From assembly GCA_013397115.1 (NCBI GenBank), contig VWZW01004375.1, forward strand, positions 655,934-719,933: a DNA stretch of 64,000 nucleotides, written 5' to 3'. The notes under the pieces are model-generated. The model did no database searches, was not told where the DNA came from, and saw nothing but the letters and a program-made list of their open reading frames with translations. Positions 26,841 through 41,800 of this stretch are shown here, piece by piece. Position 1 is the stretch's first letter. Each line of letters opens with the position of its first letter. The position numbers were made by a program, and so were the translations under genes. The stretch comes from Edolisoma coerulescens (taxonomy: Eukaryota > Chordata > Aves > Passeriformes > Campephagidae).

Positions 26841-29800
26841 GGTGAGTTGCACTGGAGTCATCCACTTTCTTTTCCAGAGCAATGCTCATGCTAATTTTAT
26901 ATGCAAAAACTATGTTCTGCCTTTTTTGTTCGAAAAAAAACAATTGAAGAGAATGGCCTCTTCAGTAAGTAATATGCAATTAGCCCAAACACAGTCAATG
27001 TCTCTGGTAAAAGGTTGTAGTAATATATGTCAGATATTGCTTAATTGCATTTCATTAGAACATTGCATTTTATTAAAACATTGCTTCCATCGAGGTATTT
27101 ACTTATACTCAACATGTGGAAATAAACATAGGCCAAGCTGCTAGAACATATCATTGACAGAATGATTGCTTCAATCATTAGTTTACTTCACAGACCCCAT
27201 AGCTTCAGGCTAGAAGTTCCTTCTCATTACACCTCAGTATTCATGACAATTCAGAAAACATTTACTGCTACACTTCCACAGGAAATATTAGTTTACACTA
27301 CATAAACAAAATTTGTAGCATGTAAGTTCATTACCATAGATTCCAACTGTAATTTAAAAATTGTCTTGCAACATTTCCCACAAAATAATATTCTGCAATG
27401 CAGAAGAGAAGTGCTCTTTGCCTTTGGTTACTAGTTCATGGGGTTAAGTTGCTAACTGCTTATTCTATTGGCCTGTCCATGAAGCATTAACTATACACAG
27501 AAAGAGAAGAGACAGAAAAGAAAATATACCTCTTCACTCAAAGTCACACAACGCACCTGTCAGCATTCACAATACTGCTATACAGTTAGTGAGCAGCAGC
27601 AGCCCAACAAGCTTCCTTAAGCTTTTCTGGTAACCACTTGGACAGTCTTTGAGGTACATGGACATGTTGGCAAGCCAGAAATTGATGCATTTGGGCTTTC
27701 TTTCCATACACAGCTTTACAAATATTGACATCAATCACCGATTCCAGGAAATGCAGGCTAAGACCACTGCAATGAATCTTTCATCTGTCAGGTGTTTTTT
27801 CACTCAGGCAAGCAACTGACAACACTTCATATAAATCCAGGTTTATTATATATAGTGTGTTGGCCATTGAAGAAAAACCTGAACTGTGATTTAAGTTCCT
27901 CCTATACTTTCCAACTAGACTCTTGACTATTCATCTTCAATTGCTGCTCCATATCCTGGCTGGTTTTCAACAGTTTTTCTCCTAGTATTTTGTGAGAAAC
28001 ATCTGGAGAGTTGGCAACCTAAATGCTGAAGAAGCAGCAAGGCTTCCACTCTAAGGCCAGACCCTGGGCTTTGTCTGTAGGATGATATGTACCATCTTTA
28101 GCAACAGAATTTGAAAAGTAACCATCGGCCTACTACACAAAGGCAGGGGATAGACAGGGTTTCATTCCAAGAAATAGGGCTTGTGGAAAACAATCTATCC
28201 CTTTTTCTTTCCAACAAATACTCAAGAGGTTAAAGGGAAGTGGCACAAAAGGATTGAGTCTTCTTTTGCTTACTTAACGTCCTTCAGTCTACTGACCAGC
28301 TTTTGTATGGTGCTTTTCTTCATGAAAATCCTGTATCTACTACAGGTTAAAAGAGACTAAAGACATGAAGGGAATACAAATCAGATAATTTCATTCAGAA
28401 CTAACCAAAGCAAGAGAAAAAACAAAAAGCTTTAAAAGATTCTGATCATTACCTAATAAACACTTAGCTTCAGTTTTCAATAATTTGGTGGACCCAGTAT
28501 CAAGGCAGGTTGTGATGTACTCAGAAGCTAATGGGACTTTGAGAAAGAAAAGTGAATCCATTGGCTAGGTGGGACCCAAGTTCAAGCTTTAGACTTCTTC
28601 AGACTTCTTTTTTGCCTTTGAGCAAGTAATTTCAGATTTTACCTAGGATTCACTGCAATATTTAAAAGCAAAAATTCAAACAGGAACTTCAAATGCTTCA
28701 TAGGACTAAAGAAAGCTGAGACTCCTCTCAGCCAGTGTCCAAAATGACAGTGTTCTATCTGCCATTCGTGAACAGAGGAGCATTGAATTTGTCTACTGTG
28801 CAACTCAAATGTCAACTCAAGGTTTTTCCAGTAGCACATGGCTCGGTGCAATCTGTTTAGAGTACTGTTACTCTTGTTTTCTGGTTAGGTATGAGAAATT
28901 AATGACTGAGAAGTAAAAGACTCTGAATCTTATTCCATGTTCCCCAACTGTACTAAGAAAGAACCTCATCCATAATCATTATAGGGAATATATGCCTGTA
29001 TCCCCTGTACATTATTACAAAATAATAATTTTAAAAAAAAGGCAACAAAGTCAGTATTTCAGGGAAGAAGAAAAGTGACAGGTGCTATATATAAAATCAT
29101 GAAGTTTTCCCTTCAAAGGTCTAAAATTCTACATTCATATATATGCAATTTGGGAAATAATAGCATTCAACAGAACACATCAATTTAGGAAACAACCTAT
29201 TTAAATAAATGTTGCAGATAAAAGATTGCTGCAGCTATTTGGAGGAATAGCCATCCAAAGACCAAAATGTTCCTTTCGGACTCAGGAGATCTTGTTAGAA
29301 CTCCCACATTAGTCAGAGACTCTCTGTAAACAGATACATAAAATTATTTAGATAATCAAAATTAATGGAATAAAGACATTTAAAAGAATCTCAGCTTCAG
29401 TGTCTCATTTTTTCAGCTCTTTGTCTTTGTAGCATACTCCTACCTCACCAGTGCTGGGAGAGAATAAATATATCAGAGAGTGAGAAGTGCCCATATCATT
29501 TTGAATGCATTATTTTTATATATAATAATAGGCATTACATATAATTTGGAGTTTTATACATATCCCAATGCAGAAGAAATAGAAATTAGAGCCTTACTAT
29601 GAAACACTGTAAACAGACAAACAATATGGTTCTCTATTAAAGAATTCACAGCGCCAGATGCTGATCCTGCCATTATTTATGCACAGCCATAACTCTAAGA
29701 ACATAAGTAGTCAATTGACTGATTTATGATTCCAACAAGTGTTTCTGCAATCAAACCCAAACTATTTGATGACAGGCAACAAGTGGTTTACCATCCAGAC

Positions 29801-32800
29801 AGGGAAAAATAATTTCTGAATCATTTCTGAGCTGAAGCACATTAAGAAAATCCCCTTTATAACATTTTCATTTTGATTTCCTAAGAGACTACAAAGTATC
29901 TATGCACCCAGGCTTGGATTTAACAGGTTTCTACTAACTAGCAGTCTCCAAAATGCAATCATGGAATTCTCTAGCATAGAAGCTAATTATCCAAAACACT
30001 GCTAATTGTGACTCTTATGCTATGCTAGCCAAAAAGAGTTCTAATTAATTCGTATTTCCCTGGAACCTGTCTGCACACAAGCAATGAAGGAAGAAAGATG
30101 CCTTGTTGCACCAGTGAGTATGAAAGTAGAACCACAGCACCCCGAGATATTCATTCACAGACCAGCTCTGCTCTTCAGGACACAATGCTTCATGGGGACT
30201 TGTCTGCTGACACTTTGTTGACACCAATATTACCTTTATGCTCCATAACTGATGTTCAGATGTCAAAGCCTATCAAACCTCATAATGAGGAAAGAGGCTA
30301 GGAGTTCCATTAATAAGACGCTTTATTGCTCTATTTATAGTCATCAAAAATGATGCAACCCTTAATTTGCAGAGCAAGCTTTTTCAGTAAGACCATTTTA
30401 ACACTACCATATGTTCACATCATAAAAACTATGGTCAGTCATTTTTCATAACTTTTTAAATGCATAGATGCTTTAGCACTTGTCATAGGGAACCTCACTA
30501 GTGTATTGGTTCTGTGTCTGACGATGCTTCAGAGACAACTCAAGAAATTCTCTAATACACAGTTACCCAGTGGCATCCATGCACAGGTTAGTTTATGTCA
30601 TCAGGCACAAGGTTTTGAATGTAAGCTAATTCAGCTGGTCTTCCCCCAGCTTTTCATCACCCCCATACCCCTCACTTTCTCTGCCTTTTCAAAATGCAGT
30701 TTACACAAAGCCCTAACTCAGCCTGTCACATTCAAGCATCTCCTTGCTTTCTTTCCTGTCTTTCAAGTCAGCACTTTATCCAAATCCATTCAAAATACTT
30801 CTTTTTTTTTTTTTGTTCCAGTGAATACAACAGAGCTACCCTAACAATAAGGCTTCCAGACTTCAATCTTCAAGTGTGATACCTTTGAAATACAAGCTCA
30901 ATCAACTTCTGTTGCAAGACGAAACCAGTTTGTGTATATGATGACCCAGTGAAGATTTTTTCATTTATATCTTTCATACTGTTGCTGCTTTCTGTGTAGA
31001 CCATTAGTCTGCTGTTTTTATAGAATTTACTTCCCAAATTACCTCTTTTCAATTTAAAAAAAGTTGCTGAAATATAAGGAATCAGGGATGGAGAATCATC
31101 ATACATCTGAATATACTACTTTAAGAATGCATTTTTATAAAGAATAAGAGAATAGTTAAATGTAAACAGCTTACTTCAGAGTTGTTAAGTGCCTTGAGAA
31201 CACAAACACACCAGGTCTTCCTTTTCCTATGTCTTCCCTCTCAACCTCTGGCAATTTTAATCTACAGACAGCTACAGAACCACATCAATGTGCAGTGTGG
31301 TCACTGCAGGGGCTGCATAGGTCAGTAGAGATGGCCCCAGAGCCAGGACTTCAGGACGCTGAGATGATTCAGGACAAACCTTCCTGGAATTCAGTCTCAT
31401 GGCTTCTGCTGCACCATGATCTACAGCTCTGCAAATCCAGCCTGTGCTTTACTGGGACACCAATCAAGCACAATTCTGTGTCTGCACAAACCTTGCTGGG
31501 ACTGACATGTTTGTTCTCTTGCCCACCTCAGACCCAGGGCTGAGATCTCTGAGTGCCTGTGGCTAACAGCACCCCAGATTCCTTAGCAGCATGCTTATGT
31601 TGAGGAAAACATTGCTATCTGCAGAGCACAGAATTTTAGGGTGCTCAGCAGAGGTAGTCCAGTTAGGAATTGGGTTCTATGTCTCTAAAAGAAATTTAGA
31701 GTCTGGAAAGCTCTGCGGCTGAATTAGGATCTGCTGATAAAAGACTAGAAAGTCATGGAGAGACCACTGCCTTTTCAAGCTCAAGTTAAAAAAAAATCTT
31801 TGTGCATTTAAGTAGCAACAACTTAGATGTTGTTATGCTTTAATATGTTAAAATAATTACACCCAAAAGCATCAAAAGTATAGTCTCTTGATAAGACAGC
31901 AAGTTTACCACATCAAAAATATTCACAGTAGTTTTTTTTCCAAAGAATATTCTTGAAAACATTATGAATTAGATACGTTTACAGATGAAAAGTGTCAGAA
32001 AGCAAAACAGAGCAGAAAGGTTATAAAAGACTAGCAAAGTAAAGTCCTATCAAGTATAGCTAATGGAACCTCATTATTTATTTCACAATTTTTATCAGAT
32101 TTTTGAGCTTTCTAGTAGGGAAACAGAAACCACTATGAGATCTGGATGTTTCGGAGAGTTCCTTGTTTAGTTCAGAACAGATTTCTACTCCTTGTAATTA
32201 TTCCATCCAAAAATCTCAGTAACATGTACATTTTCTGGAAATACTGAGTTATCAGTATACCTCCCCCTCTTCCAGGCAGACAGAAAACCATGAGCTGCAG
32301 TAATTAGTTATATGTAATGATCTTGGTGCATTTAAATTTACTCCTTGCAACTATCCCCACAATACCTTACCTTCCAGTAAGGTCAAATAATGGTCAGCTC
32401 CCGTTTCTGTCTGCTATCCAACCTCCCCTAGTGTGAACATCCAGAAACATTTAAAATTCCATCCTTTCTCACTAACCAAGTGAGAAATAGGTTATACAAG
32501 GTCACAAAAACTGTAACTGAAAAGTAATTCAGTACTAACATTGCCAAATAATCACTTAGAAAGACCAACACAAAACTTCCACCTTGGTTTATCCATGGAC
32601 AAATGTACAGCATTCTAGCTGCATGCTGGTACACCACAGTCAATAACACACCACTATGCACAACATTCAACACATACTGTAGAGCAATCAATACCAAGTT
32701 CCACCCAAGTATTTGGCATAATCCGACTGCTGTGTTGATCAAGCTGAATTGAGGCTTGAAAATGTGACAGAAAAGCCTATCTGTTAGTTTTCAAACACTT

Positions 32801-35800
32801 CATTTTCTTTGCATATTTATTAAAGTCAAGATGTGTTAGGCAGTCACTCAAACATGGAAATGAAATGTGCAAGAAAACCTGAGCAGCAGAGTAGGTGCAC
32901 TCTGCTTTGACATGCCAAGAATCAAGCTGCTGTCTTAGGAGGCATCTTCCTGAGGAATACAGATTGCTTTTATTTAGCTCAAAACTTGATCAGTCTGATA
33001 AACAGGTGATGCAATTCCCGTTTCTTACACAAAGTAAAACTAAACTGGAAAAATCAGAAACCAAATTTGTGTATTAGCTTTATGTTCATGCTTCAAAGCA
33101 TAATACAATCTGAAGCTGACAGTGCTTATCTGACATACTTTTAATGTGTCCAGAGGAGCACAGAAAAATACATCATTACACTGATTTTTCAAAATGTGTT
33201 AGAGACCTGCCCATTCTGAATAACTTAGCTTCACGTGGCATTTTAGCTGCTGGAAAACAGTGCTCTGCTGCTCTCCTCTCCCTTTATACTGCAGGGAACT
33301 TCACAAAGACAACATGAAGGAAAAGGCTCCTAACTCTACATGAGTCTGGATCAAAGTTTATTAAACACTCACAATCTTTTGCTACCAACTCCACGGCAAT
33401 GTCTTTAGAAAGCCAAGAAACAGCAATAGAGCCATTTTCCCAAGTCACTGTTAGTCAAGCACAACAGCACTGGAGAAACAAAGAAAACAGTAAATTAGAT
33501 TCTGTGGCTGAGAAGGAACACCTGAGTTTAATGCAACTACTGACATTTCCTATTCTTTGCTTTCAGTGGCATGCAATATTCTAAAGAACCAGAACCTGAG
33601 CCATGGATGATGACAAAATGCTGTCACACCAATCACATTTTGGCAGGAGGTCTTCACACCCCTTTTCTTACCAACTTAGCCCAAATTCTTGGGACCCTTT
33701 CTCACAGGCTCTTTTATATTACATATTTCATCTTGCCCACTATTATTATAAAGAATGACCACAGCTATAAGCTCCAGTTAAAGGTCCCATTGAGATCTAC
33801 ATGCTTTACACCACCCTTGGACATGAATTAATTAATAGCAGGGATGAGAAAGCAACTAGTTTGTAACCACCAGTACTAACTGTATCTTGCAACACTTCCA
33901 TGTTCCAAGGCAAGATGACACCACCAATAAGAGTTACTAACACTTTCACCTTGTGTGGAGCCCAAAACCACACAGCTACAAGAAAGCAGCAAAGCAACAC
34001 AACATGGGGTTTTTTCCTAAGCTACATGTATAGAGAAGAAAGTACAAACAAATTAAAAAGACTCTAGCCTACAGACAAAAAAAAAAAAAAAACCAAAACC
34101 TTGTTGTGTCTGTATGTGTTCTTTTGATAAAAATGCATTTCTAAATTTGAAGATTTGATCAAATATCCTGCCAGCTTTACACAAGACGATTTGGCAAGTA
34201 CAGAGCCTGAAAGCTGACAGCAGATAAAAACACATCAGCATTATTTAGTATTTTACTGCTCTTCTGAGAAAACTCAGTTTGTATCTTCCTTGCCTGCAAA
34301 CTACCAAAACCCATGGAGTCTCTTCAGGAGACTCTACCTGGGAAACAAAACATGCTTTTTCAGAGTACTAGAGTACTTTGGAGGTGGGGTAGGAAAGAAA
34401 CTGGGTGATAGGTGTGTCATTATGAAGCTTTTTATTCCTATGTAAGTTCTAGTCAAAACTAGGTTCCAATTTGCTAGCAATTAGGAAACTGAGGATATCT
34501 TTTCCTTTCCTTCCTTCTCCTGAGGACACTATGTGGCTAGTTTTCTTCAAGTTTCCAAGTCCCCAGCCAAGTGGCTATGCTGTGCCAGGTAAACTGCACA
34601 CACATGTTCTATATGCAACTCGAAAACAGTGAGGTGACCTATCTTCCCTATTCTGTAGGAAAAAAATTAAATACAGTGTATAATGGATAACAAGTACAAG
34701 GTCCCTCTCAGTACAGCATTTCCATCTCAGCATGAAAAACAACAAAAACAATGATCAAGGATTGAGCAAGACTCCTGGTAACATAGGGAATATGGGGCTT
34801 TATCTGGATAGGGAGACTAGCAAGCAAGTATTGATTACATATTTACCTCATTTGTCCTTTTGAAGAATAAGCAGTTTCAGCAAAAGGGCAGGATTTTTAA
34901 AAAAGGGAAGGAAGGAGTAAAAGCTACATGAACAAAATGAGGCAGACACTGAAGAACGACCTCATTGGCTCTAGTGTTCTTTATGACCACACTAGTGAAA
35001 CATGCAAAACCTATATTCACAGTGGCACATTATCTGTTCATTGCAGCATGCTGCTTCAGTGGAATTATTTTCTTGCTTAAATTTGAGTGAGGGGATGTCT
35101 GACTGATCTCTCACAAGCTGACATTCTACCTGCTCTCCGGACAGGTCTGCTTACATTCAGCCAACTGTGATACGTGTAGATGTGTGTGTGCGGCTCTCAA
35201 CCACAGGCTGTGTACTCCTGAATGAGGGTTGTTAGCTCAGGCTCAGAGCCACACTAATTAAAGGATATTGTTTTGGACAGCTTGAGGGACACATAGGGTG
35301 AGATTTTATCTCCAGGCAAATGACACCATGGACAGAATATTATGTTAGATTAAGAACAGAGATCTGGCAGATCTGAATTCTAGTTTTCATACATATTGCC
35401 CCACAGGCAAAACTGTACATCCATCTAGAGTTTATAGATGTAAAGCCTTGCTTAAAAATCTTGGAAAGTTATCTGTCACTCCTAGGACAAAACTCACGAT
35501 GGTCTTAACTTTCTTGCTGGAAGTACTAATCATTCATTTGGCTGTAAATTATATCTTTTAAATTGCATTATCCATCAATGTTCAGGGCTGCCCTGTGCCA
35601 TCAGAAATTGCTGCCCTGCCCTATGAGGAGCACTATAACAGAGATACACAACACTATGTATCTCATAGTCAAGGAGAGCAGCCAGAAGGATGATAAGCTT
35701 ATGAGCTGTTTCACTGAACAATCACCACTAAAAAACATACATAGTTTAGGGAAAATTTGAACTTGGAAGGATCGATTACATCAATTTCTCTAAATTAAGG

Positions 35801-35837
35801 AGAAAACATAATGCACACAAGCAAAGATATTGGCATT

Positions 35838-35873
35838 AAAAAAAAAACAAAACAAAACAAACAAAAAAACAAC
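35838..35873. repeat. A-rich simple repeat, (AAAAC)n-like
   Basis: An uninterrupted A run followed by several AAAAC/AAAC units, continuing as further A runs. It is a simple-sequence tract without other signals. Confidence 0.75.
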
Positions 35874-38800
35874 AAGAGGTTTAATTTAGGAAACATTTGG
35901 AAATCATACAACAATTAATCAAAATAATTAAGGACCTGAAATATTGCACTAGTGAATCTTGGAAAAATTTAAGAACTGGTTTCTCTCAGTTGCTATTCTA
36001 AGAAATCCAGTGTGTTCATAAAGGAAGTCAGGATCCATAATATCAAAAGAACATATGTAAAAAAGGGCTCAGAACTAGAATGTGCACAGAAAGAATTTAA
36101 ACTATAAGTGAAAAAAAAATCACAGCAGTCACCTAATGCTGCTAGTGCCATTTCTCAGTGTGACTTTCAGGTTAAGGCCCCATACACGCAGAGAACTGAG
36201 CAAAGCAGTTCAAAATGTACCTTATACCAAGCCCAACCAATAACTGTGCTTTTTCCTGCCACTGAAGTCCTCTGTGACATCTCACGGGGAAAAGTATGAA
36301 AGAAAAAAGAAGACACATAAAATAGGTTCTTTTTTTAAATTATAGGGAGAGGGTGCTTTCCTCTATATTGATCTTCTGTCAGTGTTCTTTTACTCTACAC
36401 CAATTTAGAATCAGAATCAGTTCTTAGCCATGCCAGAGCTGACTTTAAGGGAGACATATTAAATTCATTGCTGAGATTCATAGGCACAGATGGGGCCTGG
36501 AATTTTAAAAGCAAAACAAAAGTTAAGTGCCTTCAAGTGCAAAGGCTTCAGGACAAGCTTAGACTTCAGCCTACACCCCCCAAACACCCATGGAAGATAC
36601 AGCAAAACCTCCTCTCCTCCCCGGCAGAATTAGGGCTCTAAATTATGCTGAAAGACTACAATCAACACAGATAAGAACAGAAAATAAACACATCATTCAA
36701 ACTCAAACCAATTGAAAATGTTAGAAGGCAGATATCTAACCAGAGGACAGCTGTGGACCAAAGAAAGGAAGGCAAGGATGGAATCATCAAATTAATATTC
36801 ACATCATAATGGTACAAATAAACAACATCTGGCCATCCATATCTCTTAATTTTTGTGGAAGAAAAACATTTTCCTTCCCAATAGTCTCCCCAGAAAGAAC
36901 AGTGTTCATATCTCTTTTAATGCTTCTTTTATGTTCTGGCACACTATTCAATATTTGTACAGACAAACTGAGGATCCTCAATATTGGATTAAGGGATTAC
37001 GTGCAGTGGGTTTTGCAGCCTTTTTCATTTTCTCACTCCTATCATGCCAGTATTTACTGAGCTGAAGTGGGCTGGAGGCAAGTTCAATTTCCATCTCTGC
37101 TCGGGGGAGTGATTAAATTTAGCTGATGCTGAGAAAAAGAAATTCACTGTGATGAACATAGCAAGACTTGACTGGCAAACCTGTGAGACAGGATTAGTAC
37201 CACAAGCAAAGCAGAGCTGTCAAAACACCTGCAGAAAATAGGGGGACTTACACTTAGAAATAGGGGGGGAAAGTGGAAGGAAATGGAAATTTAATCTTTA
37301 AAAAAAAAAAAAAATCAAAACCTAAACACTATCAGCCCAGAACTTAAGCACATTAAATTGAATTCTGTATTTCAATACCAAGGAGCATTCTAGTAAAATT
37401 TTATTTTCAAGAGAATCCCCTTTAAATTTGAGAGAGTTTGGAATATAATTTGAGATTTGGATTGTGTGGCTAATATGTGTTTTTAACAGAACTGAAAGTA
37501 AAACCTAAGTGAGTTCCACTAGTGTTTGGAGCTGATTCAAATTTTACAGGATTTATTTATTCCTGGCAATAAGACATTAAATGGCTGCCTCTGTTAGGGA
37601 GAACTATTCAAACATTTGCTTGCAGCAAACTGGAATAACCTTTCCTATAAACTGAAACTTTCCCACCAAGTGAAACAGCAGGCATCTCTTCCCTCAAGGA
37701 AATCAATGAACACTTCAAAATTCACCATTGCACAAAAAGGACAATTTCTACTCCTACAGACGATTGAACACCTTATTATATTAGTTCAATTCTTTTTTTT
37801 GTAACTTAATTAGATTCAACTGAGAGCACCACCTTGTCAAGACTGGCAAAAAAAATGTATTGACAACTATATAGCACAACTATATTCCAAAATTTTCACT
37901 ATTTTTACTATTTAGAAAGAGCATGGTGTTATCTCAGGAACATAATATTATCCCTCTTGTCAGAATGAGGGATTAGAATGTGTTTTCCAAGACTGAATCA
38001 AACATATGAAAAATAAGGAATTTTTTTTTAAACCCTGCTTTTCCTCAAGAAGGAAAACACAAAGGTACTTAGGCATTTTTTTGGCTTTTTTCTAAGCAAG
38101 CAAGCAGATTGTCTAGAATTAAGGCCTGTTAACTTGAGTAAAAGCTAAGGAATAAAACAGGTCCAAGATTATTTAATTCCATTTTCATTAACTGTTGATT
38201 TTGAAAGCCTTTCAGTTTTGAAATGATAACATTATTTTTATAACAATAAAATAATAAATATTACACAATATATAATTATATTTTCATTAAGCTGAACTAC
38301 TCATAACTATGTCAGATCCAAGCACATCAATATCAACAAAATAACCCTGTTCATCACAAATTGCACAGAACCATTTCTATTTAAAAGCAGCTCAATTTGA
38401 TAAATTACCATCCACAATATGTGTGTGGATTCATGTGTGCTTTAAAGAATGGTCATGTCCACAACTAATTTAATAGTTTAGTGATTTAAGTAATTTTACT
38501 GGTAAAACTGTATTATTGCTTGGCCCACCTGCCTAAAGCAGTGTTACGTTCTGTCTTTTCATTTATTCGTTTTAGCAAATTCACTTACTATGGGAAAAAA
38601 CAATTAGCAGAGAATAGATGCCCCTCCCAGATGATTGATAATAATATCAGCACATTGCTACTATCTGTTCTTCAGATAAGACTCAAGAATTAGATTTGAA
38701 GATGCCTGAAACATTAAGCATCAATTGACCATAAATCAATTCTTGCTACCATTTTGGGAATCTTCCACTCCCAAGATTAAAGCCATTTCTCCTGAAACTA

Positions 38801-41800
38801 ACAGACGAGTGACAGAAATTCTATATATCATATATAAAGTATCTTCTACAACAGAAGCTGAGATTTTTAGAGTATCTATAAGTCATATTAAAAGTGTTCC
38901 TGCCATAATTACACAACCACAATGAAAGAAAATGCCCCCGACTAATACAGATGCTAGTTGCCGCAGCAGCTGGTGCAAAAATGAATTCCTACCTTCTACA
39001 GGTAAGATATGGACGGGTGTTCCCATCTATGTGCACATTAGCACCAAAAAATAAAGCAAATACACCTGTAATTGCAAGACAAAACTACTTAATGACAAAA
39101 GGATAAGAGGTCCTTGATTTTGCACACAGAGCCATCTGAGAAATAATGTTTGTTCTTGTAGCTCCCCAAAAGCTACAGAATTTTCCTAACTGCCCTCTAT
39201 ATGAAGTTCAGAAGTACATCTCTAAAGAAATGTTCCAAATTTCTGTGATTCATCTTGTTGGAAAAGAATAAAATATTTAAATAGTAAATTCTTTAATTAC
39301 AAACAGCACCACCACTCAGATCTTTCTCTCCTTATTTTGTTTCTCACCTGTGTCTCATCCAATGGCATATAGATTACATGCCATAAATATATAAGTCTCA
39401 AGTAATAAAAGGAAATCTCTTCTACTTTTCCCAGGAGGCTGAGTGAACTGTCCACTGGTGAGGTTTTTACAGCATAAACATTTGTGACATCAAACCAGAC
39501 AGTGAGCAAATGCTGCCCTGGTGTGCACTATTTACAAGTTGACAAAGGACAGAAAACATTCATTTAGTTTTAGATTTGCTTTCAAGTTACAAAGCTCATT
39601 CGGTCACAGTAGAATCAGCCCACACTTTTAAATCCAGAACTAGAGTTAATCCTCCGCGGGGCTCACTCTGTTTAGGGATTCGAATCTCCCATGTAAACAA
39701 GGCACAGGATTTGCTACCCTAGCTAGTCCTTCCCATTGAGCAAATAGGCAGTGCCCAATTTTAGACAAACACAATACAGTGATTACAATGAAGTCACAAG
39801 TAGACTGTGAGGGCAAGCATTCTAATTAGCTAAAAATCTAGACTAAATAAAAACAGTATATAAAAATTAAAGTAAAGGCTGCCATAAAACCCCTAACAAG
39901 TAAACATGCTCGCATATAGCTAATCCCTGTTATATTTACTCCTGTGTATATTAAATGAAGATTGAATACTTCCAAGAAGCTGATTTGCGGGGTTTGAGTT
40001 TTGGGAATTAAATAATTTATTTACTATGTATTTGTTAAAATACTTTCTACTCTTTCCCTAAAGGTATTAGCAGAAAAGTCTTACATTTTCCTTCCAAAGG
40101 CCCTTCCTCATAGTGAGATGTAAAAGCTCCATCAGGACAAGTATTTAATACATAGAAACTAATGAACTATTATTAACTTCATCCTAAGTGTCAGAAGCCT
40201 AAAGCAACAATGCTTAATTAAGATGACGTGTGCCCCGAGTCTTCTCCCAGGAAACTGGTGAATCACAGCAGATTCCCTTCACTGCCAAATATATTCACAG
40301 AATTATCTGAACACATCTGTTATAAATACATGAATGGCTTGAAGTCTCCTGCTGTTAATTCAGATTGATTACTTGTTAAACACATTTAATTGAGGCAGGA
40401 GGGAGCTTCACTGATATTTACATAAATATATTTAAAATAATGGGGAAAAAGTAGTTGTGGCATTTAAAGAGAGATTGAAGGACTGTTTGAACATCAGATC
40501 TTACATATGTTCTGATGCAACACACGAAATAACCATGAGAAAACTAATGTTTCCTTTTTATTTTTTACTCTTGTGTATCTACTGATTTAACAAATTTCAA
40601 GGTTTGAATAATATAAACCAGACACGGTAGACCTTTTATTGTTTCTGACAACAAATAAATTATATTCCTCCTTCATCAAACAATGACTGCTTCTAAACCC
40701 TATCACTTCACTCTACTGGCTGTTTACAGAAACAAATGCATTACTAGACAAAACTCATGCTCCTGAAAGTACATTATACCTAACTAGAGAAATGTTTTCT
40801 ATAAATTTTCATTGTTCATTGTGAACATTGCCCTTCCACTGAATCTCAGAGCCAGAAGGGATCTAGCCAGCTGAAACTGAAAGACTGCAAACATTCAGTG
40901 AGAGTCAAACCAGGTCTTTTTCAATTTTTGTAAACTCACCATGATTTTCCCTTGATCATTCTGGGCTAGATCTTGGGAAACCTACCAGGAAAGTCTCAGC
41001 TTCCTCTACGGTAATTGTTGTTTATGCAGAAAGCTCTGATTCAGGAAATCCATTTTGGGAACACAGCTATTGTCACTGCAACTCCAAGCACTTTCAAGAA
41101 TGTCACCTCTACAAGTAAAATAACTATTACCCTTATCTGCTGAGTTTTAGGTATGGCATTTCAATGTCTTCTGGAATATTCTTGGCCAAATATGCTTGCC
41201 TTTCCTGAGACTTAATCAACTTGTTGATTAGTAAAAAGATCCATCAGCTTGACACTTTAATCTTATCCATTCATCTCAAAACACTCTCAATCTTCACTTT
41301 GGAAGTAAAATAGGTAGAGAAAGTGGGAAGGGAAAAAGATAGCAAGGGACTATTAAGAATACCATAGATACCACAGGAGAGATTTTCATCTAGCAAAGAG
41401 ATGCAGTTTTATGGATTGTGACAGAGCTGTTCTGATTCAAACCCGTTGAAAATAGCCTTATAATTACAATTGTATCCACTTAGAAAGTATTATGACTATT
41501 TTGCTTCTTCTCACTATCTTTGTCCAAAATAAAATATAAAAATTATTTTCAGTTTCAAATGGGGTTTATTTAAGTAAAGTATCTTCAAAGAGTGGCACAT
41601 TTAGTGCTTTTCTGCTAAAAAGTGCTCTTCTCTTTTCCCCATAGTTCAGGCAGTAACTTCTGTATAATTAAACTAGAATGAAAATGAGCAAGCTCTCTGA
41701 ATGATTTTTCAGTTAACACTGGACCAAAAATCTCAAATCAGGGCAAAAGCTAATTTGCGACCTTACTGCACTTACTGCAGGAGGAGATGAAAGAGGAGAA

